Below are positions 34,667 through 45,859 of a stretch of DNA of 64,000 bases, in pieces. This DNA is from Polytrichum commune (Eukaryota > Streptophyta > Polytrichopsida > Polytrichales > Polytrichaceae), in NCBI GenBank assembly GCA_950295325.1, contig OX485808.1, positions 18,868,527-18,932,526 on the forward strand, in the 5' to 3' direction. A program made the position numbers and the translations under genes. Within the stretch, counting starts at the first letter, position 1. The number at the start of each line of letters is the position of its first letter. Below the pieces are notes generated by a model. It was not told the origin of the DNA. It did not search any database and saw only the letters and a program-made list of their open reading frames with translations.

Positions 34667-37600
34667 TTTCTCCTTGATGTTGGGAAATATGTCTGCTGCA
34701 TGTACCCTTGGTGTCCCTGGCTCCCTCTTGGCGATGAATGTGTTGAGAAAAAAATACTCCCTTCATTGTCTGCCTCCATCCCTTGCTGAAAATCGGAATC
34801 GTGTGTCCATTGAGTCTTGTTTGCATTGTGTCCACATCTAAATTGGTAATCACCTCTTGTATGACACTTGCATTCATAATCTCCCAGGTGACTCTTGTAA
34901 TGAATCGATCTAACCCTATAAGCTGTAAGAAGGTTTCTTCTTCTCTACTCGGCTCGTAATCCAAAGCACCCATATCTGTGCTAAATGTAATATCTGCAAT
35001 GGACCTTGTCATTGCTGCCTTTCCCTTCTCCTTGGCAGTCAAACCCATTGTGACATTACCTAATCCAATCCCCCAAAAGCTAATTGTTTCTATCAACCTC
35101 TCAGCTAAAATTTCTGACTCACTGAAATGAAGGTTGTTTTGCTTCTGATAAGTGCTAAGTAATCTCACAACTCTCTTCAATTCTGTGTAACTGGTATATT
35201 GAAACACTGTCCTCGAATGCCTGGACCAAGCTAAAGACGTCTTCAGTTCAGAGAGACCTTCCTCGAACTCTGCTCCAAACAGCTGTGAAAGAGAACTAAG
35301 ACTTGTGAATCTTCTGAGAGGTAGCCTTGGGAAGTCTGTTGCTAATGTCCTTGGGACAGTCTGATTAATGATGTATTCGGGTAATTCTGTTACGCTTCTT
35401 GATGTTAGCTGGCCGATCCAGCTAGGCCTTTTAACCCTGTAATTTCTGACATGGCATCTTGGTGGCTTTATCATCTTCTTACTTGTGTGTTGACAAGGTG
35501 TAGCTCCTTTATGCCTTCCTGACTTAATGCCTTCTTGTGATACCTCTTTTTGATTTGCAATTCTCTTCATGTGTAAATGGGTGGATATGGGTCCATGAAG
35601 AATATTATCTTGGATCTTTGGAATGACAGTAATTTGATGTATTATAAGTGTAATTTCAGTTCCATTGAAATTTTCTGTACTCTGTGTGGCTTTAAATTGG
35701 ATAGTATGTCTTTGAATGGATGAATGTAGGGGCGTTTTCCATTCTTGCGTAAGATGTCCATTATAGTGTAGTAGTCTAATCACGAATAGTGTATAGATTA
35801 TGCTCCATAAGTGTACCATTTTTCCACATGCGTGGTTTAAACTTCGCGTGGTAGCCAATTTGTAATGTGTATAGTTTGTTACGTCCTCCGCACATGTCAT
35901 GTTATCATAATGATGTTGTGGAATTTGACGTGTGTCTATCCCGTTGCATGCGTATGGTTCGCACCTTTCTTCTTTTGAGAGGTAAGATTTCATAATCACC
36001 TTGGTTGAAATTGATTGATCATGAACCCCATTTGCCAATGGTTGTATGGAATAACATTCCAATAATTTATGGTGAACTTCTTCATAATCCGGGGATGTAA
36101 AAATATTCATCCCGTCTTGGTTAAAAGTGATAACTTGGCTGGGGTTAACCCAGTCATATGGTAAAAACTTCTTCGATCCCCATCGTCCCAATTCTTTTTG
36201 ATGTATGGTCTTGATCTCAATGGTATCGTCATCGTGGATTCTTGTGATGGTGTATGGTCCCACCCATTTTTGTTGTTCAAAAGGTGTCTTGATTTGTATG
36301 TGTGGTAGATATTTGCTCACTACTTTTTGCCCTTTGTAAAATCTGCATGGTTTCCTTGAATGGCTTGATTCTCCCTTGTGGTGGTTGGTATTAATGGATC
36401 CGTTTATACAATTCGTACTTGTATTGTCAAGTGATGAGTTCGCGGCGTCATCCACTTCTAAAACATATGCCTTTGCTTCAAGGGGTTCATGATAAGGTTT
36501 AATCTTACTCATATTCACCCTTCCGAGATTTTCTCCTTGTAATGTGCTTACATCCACGGTATTGTTGTCATAAATTTCTGTAATTTCGTAAGGTCCACTC
36601 CATCGGATTCGGAATTTGCCCGGTCCGGGTTTGTTCATCCTTTGATGCCACAAAATCTTTTGACCCTTGTAAAATTTGGGACTTTTATTTTGTTGTGAAT
36701 TCTCCTTTGCTTGATAAGTGTTGTCGGTCTTTTCCTTGGTGTCATAAGAGGGTTTCTTGCAATGTTTGCACCTCTTGCCTTCTATTAAAGTTTTATCTTG
36801 TCGTCTTTTTCTCATAATTTGAGTGTGCTCGATATTTTCCTCCGCTTCGATACGGGTCAAATCTAAGGTCTTTAATTGTTCCATTCTCCTCTTAAGAACG
36901 GGGTGCCATTCTTGACTCTTTTGTAGATTTTCCTCGTGGTAAATGAATGTCAATGGAAGTAATGCTTCCGTTCCAAATACCAATGAGAATGGTGTATGCT
37001 TGGTGGTGACTTTGTATGCCGTTCTATATGCCCATAGTGCCGCATATAGTTTAGTGTCCCAATCCGTGCGATTGGCGTTTACCATTTTGGTAAGTGTTGT
37101 TTTAATGACTTTGTTGGTGCTCTCCGCTTGGCCATTAGCTTGAGGGTAGTAAGTTGTTGATTTACGATGCAAGACCATAAATGTCTTGGTTAGAATTTGG
37201 ATTGTCTCGTTTAGAAAGTGACTCCCTTGATCACTAACTAGTTCAATCGGACATCCGAATTTGGTGATGATCTCCTCAAATATGAATTTCGCGGTAGATG
37301 CCGCGGTATTATCCTTAAGTGCTCTTGCTTCTACCCATTTGGTAGTGTAATCCGTGGCCGTGATGATGTATCGATTTTTAGTACCCTTGGCGGGAGGATT
37401 GATTGGTCCTATAAAGTCTAATCCCCATCTTTGAAAGACTTCCGTAGGCATGATTGGGTGTAGTGGTTGTGCGGACTTGGAGACTTTTGGTCCCACTATT
37501 TGGCATATGTCGCATTGTTTGCAATACATATACACATCCCTTTTCATAGTAGGCCACCAATAGAGAGCTGTCAATATTTTGTGCAATGTAATATTTGCCG

Positions 37601-40600
37601 CAAAGTGTCCTCCCGCAATGCCTTCATGTGCTTCGGCGATGATCGCCTCGGTAATTGGTCCGGAGACACATCTCCTTTTCATTCCATCGGCTCCTTCCTT
37701 GATTAATTGGTCTCCATTAATTAGTTGAAAATGTCTACTTCTTATCGCTATTTGTTGTCTTTGAGAAGTCGTTGTCGGTGTTGTCAATCTCCCGTGCGAT
37801 AAGTAGTCAATAAATGGTGTTCTCCAATCTTCTTGTTGATCGGTGGTAATTGCTCCGCATTGAATTTTGGTTGTTGCTTTCTTCTTACATTTCGGACATT
37901 CTCCATTGATATAATGTTCCGTATCTTGTGCTATAGTAGGCCACCAATAAGGCCCGTTAAATATTTGTTGAATTGTATCATTCGGGTTGAGATGATAACC
38001 ATTTTGTTCATGCATTCTTTTGATTAGATGCTTGATTGGATCTCCTGCGATACATATTTTCGTTTCTCCGTGGTCTACTTCCTTCCGTAATTCTCCCTCT
38101 TCCATAAAGTAAGTTCCATTCTCTTGTTCAAATGGATGCCGATCTCCGGTTGTTCCTTGAATCAAGTACTCTACTATTGGTGCTCTCCAATCCAGATTGG
38201 TTGATTCATTTTTTCGTGTCGTTGGTCTAGTACCATTTCTTTGTTTGATGAAACTTTGAATATCGCGAGTCATCGTAGGCCACCAATATGGTCCTTGTGT
38301 TGCTTGTTTTATCATTTCTTCACATGTTTGATATTTTTCATGAAGTTCCTTCAAAAATCCTTGTATCCGATTCTCCGAGATGCATTCTTTAGGTATCTCA
38401 TTGGCGACAAATCGTCTCATTAGTTTCCCATTCATGATGGCGAAGAATTGACTTCTATTCGCAATCCGTTCCTTCTCTTCTCCGGTTAAGTCATTGCTCA
38501 TTACCTTTCCGAATAATAAGTATTCGAGGTAAGGTTTTCTCCAATCCGATGGTGACATTTGCTTTAATATAGTCACTTGTTTATCTTTTAGATTCATCTC
38601 TTCTTGCTTCCCATTGAGTTGTAACATGCATTCTTCACATTCATATTCCGCGTGACACTTGATGTCTTCATCAATTGTAGGCCACCAATAAGGACTAAAG
38701 AATATTAATTGCTTAGTCATAGGTAAGGTCAAATGTTTGCCTTTTGCGTTGTGAGTGGCCGCTATGAGTTTTCCTCCTCGACTTCGTGTGACGCATATTC
38801 GCGTATCTCCGTTGGGTAGTAATCTTATCAAGGTTCTTCCGTTGAGAACGAACCGCTTGCATTTGTTTGCCCATCGAAGTTGTTTTTCATTGGTAATATT
38901 TTCTCCATTTACTTGTCCATTTCTTAAGTACTCAAAATAGGGTGTTCTCCAATCCGTCGAGTGGTTTTCTTTCGTAGTTGACTCGTCATCCGATACCGAG
39001 TCTAGTACTAGAGTATCATTTTCTAGTTCATGTATTCGTCCTTCATTTTGTCTATAGCAAACCGGACATTCTTCGCAATAACTTGCTACGTCCCTCTTTC
39101 TTGTTGGCCACCAATAAGGTCCACTTAATATGGTGAGCCAAGTATTTTCGAAGGTTTGATGACGGCCTTCTTGTTCATGCGCTTCCGCGATGATCTCCTC
39201 AATAACTTGTCCTGCTATGCATGTTTTTGATTCTCCACTTGGGCTAATTCGTATTAATTTATCTCCATCCATGACGTAGGGTTCACTCGCTCTTCTTATA
39301 CGTGTTTGTTCTTCTTCCGTTGTCCCTATTATCAACAACTTTCCATACTTGAGATATTCTTTGAACGGTTTTCTCCAATCTTCCGTTGGTTGAATATAGA
39401 CCATGTATCATTCAAGGCATGGTGTCACATTTTCCTTTCCTTGTTCATTTCCTTCATTTGATTGCTCCCTTTCTTCCATGTAATCATCTTCTTCTTCTAA
39501 TACCTCCATACAAAATAAATTGGCATCCGGTAGTTGATCGTTTACTCCGGTGGGTGGTTCTCCATTATCGATTCTTGAGAGGTGATCCGCCATCACGTGT
39601 CGTCTCCCGGGCATATACACAATCTCAAAATCGTATTCTTGTAGAAGAAGCATCCATCTTGCGATTCTCCCCGAGATTATCGGTCTATTTATCAAATATA
39701 ACAATGCTTGATGATCCACGTAAAACACGAAATGATTCGCCAAAAGGTAGTGTCGGAATTTGTTTACCGAATATACCATTGCTAATGCTTCGCGTTCCGT
39801 TGTACTATAATTTTTCTCCGCTTGATTTAGTAATCGGCTTGCGTAATATATAGGTGAGTCAATATTTCCATTCACCTTTTGCGCTAGTACCGCTCCAATG
39901 GCTATGTTTGATGCATCACAATGGACATGGAATTCCATTGACCAATTTGAAGCCATTAGTATTGGTGTCGTAGTTAGAAGTCTCTTGACTAGTTCAAATG
40001 TTTGTTGGCAATTTGTCGTCCATTCAAATGCTTCATCATTTTTTAGGAGAGCATAAAGAGGTCTCGTAATTTGTGCAAACATCCATATGAATCTCCTATG
40101 GTATGTTACCGAGCCTAAGAATGCTCGTAAACTCTTGACATTTGTTGGTGGTGGTAAGTTTTGTATCACGGAGATCTTTTTGGGATCTATCAAAAATCCC
40201 TCTTTGCAAACCACGTGACCAAGTAATCTCCCCGAGGTCACACAAATCATGCACTTCTCCGGATTAAGACTTAATCCACACTCTCTACATCGTTGAAGAC
40301 AAAGCTTAAGGTGCTTGATATGATCCGCCTTTGTTCCATATATACTAAAATCGTCCAAAAATACTTTCATAAAATCATTTAGAAACTCCGCGAAAATCGT
40401 CATCACTCCCCTTTGAAAAGTAGATGGCGCACTCATAAGTCCAAATGACATCACTCTAGTAGCATAAGTTCCCCACTCCGTAATAAAACAAGTTTTTGGT
40501 TGATCCTCCGGTGCTACCCTTACTTGATTGTAACCACTAAGCCCATCTAGTAGTGACAACATCTCGTGTCCGGCTACCGTTTCGAGAATCTCCTCCGTGA

Positions 40601-42254
40601 ATGGTAATGGAAATGGATCGGATTTTGTTGCTCCATTGAGTTTCCGATAATCTACGCATACTCTTAACTTTCCATTTTTCTTTGGTACTATCACTATCGG
40701 TGAAAGCCATTCCGCTCTATCTACCGGGTATATGAATCCGGCCTTTAGTAATTTGTTAATCTCCTCTTTCACCTTCGCCGCATAATTCGGATTCATTCGA
40801 TATCTACTTTGCTTGATCGGCTTGGTATTCGGTTTGAGCTCTATCTTGTGTTCACAAATGTGAGGTGGTATCCCTTTCATATCTTCATACGTCCATGCGA
40901 ATACATCCTTGTAATCCCTTAGTATCTTAATCACTTGGTTTTCATAGGTAGGGTCAAGTTCCTTTCCTATTCGTACCATTTTTGGATCCTCCGTTGTTCC
41001 CAAGTTAATCTCCTTTATCATATCTTCATCTTCAATGGTCCATCCGGCGATTGTCTTTCCTTTCACCGCTTCGGATGCTGGTGTTCGATCGATCGCTTGT
41101 TCTCCTTCCTTCATCTCATAAAAGTGAGGTGGATAGACCGGTTTCTCTCCCATGTCTTCCTTTTGTTTTGGAGTTCCTTCTTTGAGCTTGGGAACTTGTT
41201 TCTCCTTCTTGACAATTGCTTTTGATTTCTTGTTGACGTTTTCCACGTTTTCTCCTTCAATACTTGTCATGACCATATTGCATTCGGTTTCGTATAATTG
41301 CTTTAATCCATCAAGTTCCACATCCGCTATGTAATGTAAACTTGGATAACCTTGATAAACTACTTGTTCCTCTTCATCAGTTAATCCGGCTTCCCAATCA
41401 AATCCTTCGATATTGATTGGTCTTGATGAATCCGGAAGTTTTGGTCTTCGATTAGTACCAATACATACATCTATTCCATTTTGATACAAAATTAGTTGAC
41501 TCTTTCCCCAATCATGCTTGGCACGTGCTTGCTTAAGCCATGGTCGTCCAAGTAGCATCGAGTAACAATTTTCTTGATTCTCCATCTTCATTACCGTCAC
41601 GGTAATCTTAAAGGTCAGTCCTCCAATTGTGATTTTCAAATTTTTGATGATTCCTAGTGGCATTACTTTTCTTTGATCCGCCATCTTGATTGTAAATGGT
41701 GCCACTTCAAGTTGTTTTCCAATTCCTAACTTCTCCATCAAGGTGTCCGTAATAATGTTAACTCCCGATCCTCCATCTAGTAACACATTTGGTATTCGTC
41801 GATTCTTAGTCCATACCGCTATCATCGGCATTTCTTCATCAAAGTCTTCCGTGGCTACGAGATACGTTTGAGGTACTTTCCTCTCATCTCGCCCGTTTGT
41901 GTAAATTGCTTCCATTACTTTTCTTTTGCAATAAGGGGCTATCTCCAAAAGTTGCCCTACCGTTATATTTGCTTGAGTTGAATCTAGTACTTTTCGAATA
42001 ATTTGTCCTACCCTCGATCGGGGTTCTTCTTCCGTCGCTTTTCTCCTAGACGACGTCCGGTACTCCGTTGCAAGATCTTCTGGCTCTAAAAGATCTTCGC
42101 CCGCTTCCCGTTGTATCTTCTTAATCGTATTCGTTACTTGGCGGTGTATCTCCCGCTTCTTCTTCCATTCCGAGTCCTCCGGTGCATCCCGCACCTCCTG
42201 TGACTCATTTTCCTTTCGCCTCATCTTGGGCTCATTCTCATTTTCTGCCGCCAT
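34635..42254 (-). pseudogene. Gypsy pol: protease, RT, RNase H, integrase, with one in-frame TGA
   Basis: Two long ORFs (39,408-42,254 and 34,635-39,404) lie in the same frame. They are parted only by a TGA at 39,408-39,410 and one further codon before an ATG. Part 1 has a retropepsin-like LLDGGSGVNII, RT with LLDGLSGYNQV and FLDDF in the catalytic place, and RNase H (HCDASNIAIGAVLAQ), ending near MADHLSR. Part 2 has five tandem copies of the integrase N-terminal zinc module (DWR...PYWWPT), a catalytic core (D663, D725, E761 of this part) and two copies of the integrase C-terminal FYKGQK...GPY fold. A long tail without a match follows. The TGA may be a CGA decay or a read-through stop. Most of gag is missing. 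Confidence 0.88.
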
Positions 42255-42270
42255 CAAGACTGCCTTCAGA

Positions 42271-43453
42271 CCCCCATGGGACTCCTGGGGGCTACACCGG
42301 GTCGTCTGCTGGGGCAACCCAAGATGTCGCCCCCGCAAGAGTATCTAGATTGGATCCCTTCGGCACACCTGGGGGATGCTCGACGTCGGGGTCTCCCAGG
42401 ACCTCCTCGGTGCCAAAGATGGAGACACTCGACCTCCTCGACCAACGGTCGCGTCCATCCTTGGACCTCTTCAGGAACACGAGGAGGAGGATGAAAAAGA
42501 CGCCCTACGTGGAGCTGCCGCCAGGGGCAATTATCGATGTGTCCGACGAGGACGAGGGGGACATGGACATCATGTCCGAGCTGGGGGTGGAGTACGACAG
42601 GAACAAGCGGGTGAAGGAGGAATCCCTCACAGTTGCCGAGCTCAACTCCAAGCTGGAGCAGAAGATGAAGGAGGAAATGGCGGCAGCGCAGGAGGAGAGC
42701 GCCAGACAAATGGCGAGGCTGGAGAAGGAGCTCAGGGATTCCGCCGCAAAGACAGACGCCATCTTCGAGATGCTGAGAAGCATGCAGAGCATGCCTGCTC
42801 CGGTGCAACAGCCCTACCCCTATCCCCCTGTAGGACACCCCTCACAGTCCTCTTCGCCAGGAATGTACCAAGCAGGGCCATCCCACCCCCGAGCGCATCC
42901 CACACTGGCTGGAAGTCCCTTTCCACCTGAACTGGCAACAACGGCAGCGCCTTCGCACGATGCGGTCTCTGCGGCGATAAGAGAGGACGAAGATTTACGA
43001 ACGCGCGTTCGTGAATCTTCAGGTGCGGCAGTCCTCACCCCTCCCCCATCAAGGGTAGGAGTGCCCTCAACTGCAGACAGGGTAGTTGCTAGGAGGGGCG
43101 ATGACACTGCGGAACACACTGACATGCTCATTGTGGAGGACACGCAGGGGAGCCCCAATGATGCGGCATGTATCGCGTGCATGGATGTGGAGAGCCCTGA
43201 GCATTGTCAGCATCCTTCTGCGCGGATGGAGGATGTCCGCATGGAGACTCTCGACCTGGGCGGGGACGAAGACGAAGCGGATCTCATCGAACAGACCCAG
43301 GCGTCCCAGGCTGACCATGCACCAGAGGCCATGGAGGCAGAGGCAGCTGCTCCGATGGAGGTTACGAACGCGCGTTCGTTAATCGAAGAGGAGGGAACTG
43401 CTCGGTCCAGCGCCGCTGCCCCTCCCCCCGATGACGAGGTAACTCATCTCTGA
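42271..43453 (+). CDS. Probable 3' part of the ParB-like gene (coiled coil, acidic tail)
   Basis: The frame is open from the gypsy border to a stop at 43,453 and has no credible start of its own near the border, which suggests that it continues exon 2 of the ParB-like gene. It reads GTPGG-type repeats, an acidic SDEDEGDMDIM stretch, a coiled coil (about 42,600-42,790), a Pro-rich linker and an acidic Ala/Glu-rich tail. Two family A palindromes lie within the coding sequence, at 42,989-43,010 and 43,362-43,381, and are read in different frames (LRTRVRE and TNARSLI). The joining of the two halves is inferred from position and frame. It could instead be a separate gene. Confidence 0.55.
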
Positions 43454-43466
43454 GAATACCTCTCAT

Positions 43467-43489
43467 TTTACGAACGCGCGTTCGTAACC
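43467..43489. repeat. Family A palindrome just after the stop codon
   Basis: ttttACGAACG, CG, CGTTCGTaac about 15 bases past the stop of the upstream ORF, in the presumed 3' UTR. Confidence 0.9.
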
Positions 43490-43749
43490 AACTAACCCCC
43501 TCGTTTGTTATTGGCGCTTCATGTCCGGCGGCATCAGGAGGCCCGCGCGAGCCTTTTCTGCGTGACACCCTAGGCCTGCCAGTTTTGTAGGACAATTTTG
43601 TAGGACACGGAAATTGTGATAGATTATCACGTGAGACATTTGTAAATATTCAACGGATTTAATATATGAGCAGTTTATCTCTGCATCGGATTTTCCCAAT
43701 TTTGTGCATCGTCTATTCAATCCCTGTGTTGTGAATGGTCTGGCGTCTC

Positions 43750-43932
43750 TATAAACTCTTGTATGCCCCTTCCTCAATCACGAACGCTCGTTCGTAAATG
43801 TGTGCGACCCAGTGTCCACCTCCTTCACGAACGAGCGTTCGTAGATTATGCCTGTAATCTCACTCACTCACGAACGTTCGTAAATGACGCGCGCCGCCAC
43901 CCGCAGCCCTCATTCACGAACGCGCGTTCGGA
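43750..43932 (+). promoter_or_regulatory. TATA box followed by four phased family A palindromes
   Basis: TATAAA at 43,750-43,755 is followed 30 bases later by palindrome cores starting at 43,780, 43,827, 43,870 and 43,916. That is a spacing of 43-47 bases, as in the array at 26,042-26,600. The first site falls where transcription would start, so the sites lie at the start of the phosphatase gene's leader. The third site has lost its spacer and part of one arm. Confidence 0.6.
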
Positions 43933-44053
43933 AGTGTGCCTCTGAGCGCATTCGCATTGCACTCTAAACCCTCGCTCCCTCGTCATTCCCTTAATGCAAT
44001 TTTAATTTATTTATTGGACCATATCATTGAACTAGTTAAATTGTTAATCACAG

Positions 44054-44821
44054 GACCCCACGAAGTTAAATCGCAACCCGTCGGCGAGTGGGCCTCAGAC
44101 CCGTCACAAGCCCTTCCTGGTTCTTGACCTTAACGGGGTGTTGTGTCACACCCAACACATCCCCAAGGTCCCCACCCGTTCCTTCCGCCAACCCGACGAG
44201 ATGGACTACGACGGCCAGCTCGACACTCTGATAAACTGCAAGGCCGTCCGCGCCCGTCCAGGCGTGCGGGACTTCCTTCGAGAGGTGCTCGACCTCTTTC
44301 ACGTGGTCGTCTGGAGCTCCATGATCATGGAGAACACGGAGGCCATCGTCGACTTCCTCTTTCGTGGCCTCCCGAGACCATGCCTCGTCCTCGGCCAAGA
44401 TGCGTGCGACGATCTAGTCGACGAGAAGGGGTTTCCCGTGCCCAAGTTCGGCGGTCGAGGAGGGGGACAACAGTTCCTCAAGGTCCTCCGGTCCAGGTTG
44501 TGGCAAGGCATCCCCATTCTCGAGGGGGTCCCCCACGGACATTGGCCTACGCCGGAGAACACCCTCCTCGTCGACGACAGCCCAACGAAGAGCGTCCTCA
44601 ATCCCCCGGGCACCGTCGTCTTCCCCGACACTTGGACCGGCGATAGGAAAGATACCTTTTTGGTCGATAAGCTAGCACCTTATCTTAGAATGCTAGTGCT
44701 CCACCCCGGGAGCATCCCCGATTTTGTTAGGTCCAACCCCATCGGCAACGCCGCGCTTAGTCCCCGCGACAATGTATATAAGAGCATCGTGCGGCTTGCA
44801 AAAATCAATAAATTGATTTGA
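44054..44821 (+). CDS. FCP1/NIF-like HAD phosphatase
   Basis: The frame opens after a splice-acceptor-like ttaatcacag at 44,053. There is no ATG before the first motif, so an upstream exon probably supplies the start. The first in-frame ATG is at 44,201. FLVLDLNGVLCHT is HAD motif I, with Asn at the second Asp place, as in the DxNG subfamily of plant FCP1-like proteins. VVVWSSMI is motif II and LLVDDSPTKSV is motif III with its Asp pair. FPDTWTGD follows. These enzymes remove phosphate from Ser/Thr in proteins such as the RNA polymerase II tail. With motif I altered, activity is uncertain. It lies between two CACTA-like ends and behind a palindrome-bearing leader, which suggests a host gene captured by the element. 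Confidence 0.75.
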   Translation, partial: DPTKLNRNPSASGPQTRHKPFLVLDLNGVLCHTQHIPKVPTRSFRQPDEMDYDGQLDTLINCKAVRARPGVRDFLREVLDLFHVVVWSSMIMENTEAIVDFLFRGLPRPCLVLGQDACDDLVDEKGFPVPKFGGRGGGQQFLKVLRSRLWQGIPILEGVPHGHWPTPENTLLVDDSPTKSVLNPPGTVVFPDTWTGDRKDTFLVDKLAPYLRMLVLHPGSIPDFVRSNPIGNAALSPRDNVYKSIVRLAKINKLI

Positions 44822-44895
44822 ATTGCCACCGTGTATTTGTTTGTTTCCATGTGGATCACATTTCTAATTCCTTTTTTGGATGCCTTTTGGTCGTG

Positions 44896-44931
44896 TTTGT
44901 TGTTGTTGTTGTTGTTGTTGTTGTTGACAGT
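44896..44931. repeat. (GTT)n microsatellite
   Basis: About ten ttg units in a row, 80 bases after the phosphatase stop codon. Confidence 0.9.
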
Positions 44932-45023
44932 TTGCCCCGCCTTGCGACGCCCCCCTCCTCGATGGCCCTTTCATTCCCCGCTCGGCCCCTCCCTCCCCCT
45001 CGCGCGACGCGTCGAACTTCCGA

Positions 45024-45859
45024 ATGCCATCCCTCTACCAATTCTCGGCGGTGGACGCGGCGTCGGCCGTGGATTACTCCCGTGACGTCGGGATCGAAGA
45101 CGGCGTCGTCAATAGTCCTCCCCCCAAACTCCACTTGCGCACGCGCGCACCCTCGCCCTCTCCCCTCTCCAAAGAGAAACGAACTCTCGTTCGTTTGGCT
45201 ACGACGTCAAGGGAGGACGGTGTCCCTCGTCGCGGTCCGAGCCGGCGTCTCCGCATGGAAGCCCCCCCGCAGGAAGCCCTCCCCTCCGCCTCCGCTCCTC
45301 CCCCTGCCAACTCCTCCCACGTCGCTCGTCCCCCTTGCATTGATCCCCCCGTCAACAGCCCGAAAGCCAAGGTGCAATTTCTTTTACTCCCCTACCACAT
45401 TTCCCGCCATTGGTTTACTTGTCTCCCATGTTTACATTCCCTTGTGGCCGCGATGTTTACGAACATACATCCCAAACCGCCGTCGTTTCCCCCACTCCGT
45501 TCAAGCCTTTGATTTAATCCCACTAAATTTGCTTTCTTTCGCAGGTGGCTACTCGCTCGATGGGTGCCCATCCCTCCTCGACGTCGTCCTTGGATAGGCT
45601 GGCACCCAAGGCCACGTCCTCCGATTCCGATCGTTGTTTGGCCGTCCGGCGAACCACGAGACAATCTGTCTCCCAAACGCAATCGTATTCCACTCACCAT
45701 ACCACTTCGTACAATTCGGGAGCGCGTCCGGATAATATTATATGGAAGAACGGCACATATTCCGGGTCCGTCAACAGTAATGGTTATAGCCGCGGGCCGG
45801 AGATTTTTAAGGCCATGGAGGCTGCCAAAAAAAAAAAGATGGCCGCGACAAAAAAATAG
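45024..45859 (+). CDS. Small two-exon protein of unknown function, Lys-rich C-terminus
   Basis: Exons 45,024-45,371 and 45,545-45,859 joined over a 173-bp GT-AG intron give 220 aa in phase. The start is the first ATG with sensible composition (MPSLYQFSAVD). The N-terminal half is Pro/Ser/Arg-rich. The C-terminal half ends NIIWKNGTYSGSVN, GYSRGPEIFKAM and a Lys-rich tail that could be a nuclear localisation signal. I do not recognise it. Exon 1 carries a diverged palindrome at 45,177-45,196 (AAACGAAC, TCTC, GTTCGTTT) inside the codons for KRTLVR. It is the last gene before the TAGTG end at 46,231, in line with the phosphatase gene. Confidence 0.55.

Larger units (their letters stand above)
29326..42270 (-). 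mobile_element. Ty3/gypsy retrotransposon, 5' truncated, nested in the ParB-like gene
   Basis: Its 3' LTR is at 29,326-31,565 (2,240 bp). It starts TGTTAAGC on the minus strand and is preceded by a polypurine tract. Inside are protease, RT, RNase H and integrase, plus an extra 3' ORF. No second LTR, primer-binding site or full gag is present. The right border falls between the first Met of the remaining pol frame (42,254) and about 42,290, where reading frame of the other gene resumes. No copy of the left flank (tgtac) was seen there, so the 5' side was probably lost by deletion. A solo LTR of the same family lies at 52,466-54,683. Confidence 0.85.

Noticed and set aside
32470..34841. Plus-strand ORFs with Leu/Phe/Cys-rich, membrane-like sequence
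   Set aside because: They are antisense to the Gln/Glu-rich coiled-coil ORF of the gypsy element, which produces such strings by composition.
42182..42338. Start of gypsy pol at 42,338 and start of the + strand ORF at 42,182
   Set aside because: Each extends across the insertion border into the other's DNA. The real border lies near 42,254-42,290.
42376..42930. Arg/Gly-rich ORF in another frame of the 42,271-43,453 region
   Set aside because: Composition reflects the GC-rich coding strand. The chosen frame has a coiled coil and acidic motifs.
44818..45597. Pro/Arg-rich ORF overlapping the small two-exon gene
   Set aside because: It crosses the microsatellite and the splice donor at 45,372. 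The other frame joins cleanly across the intron.
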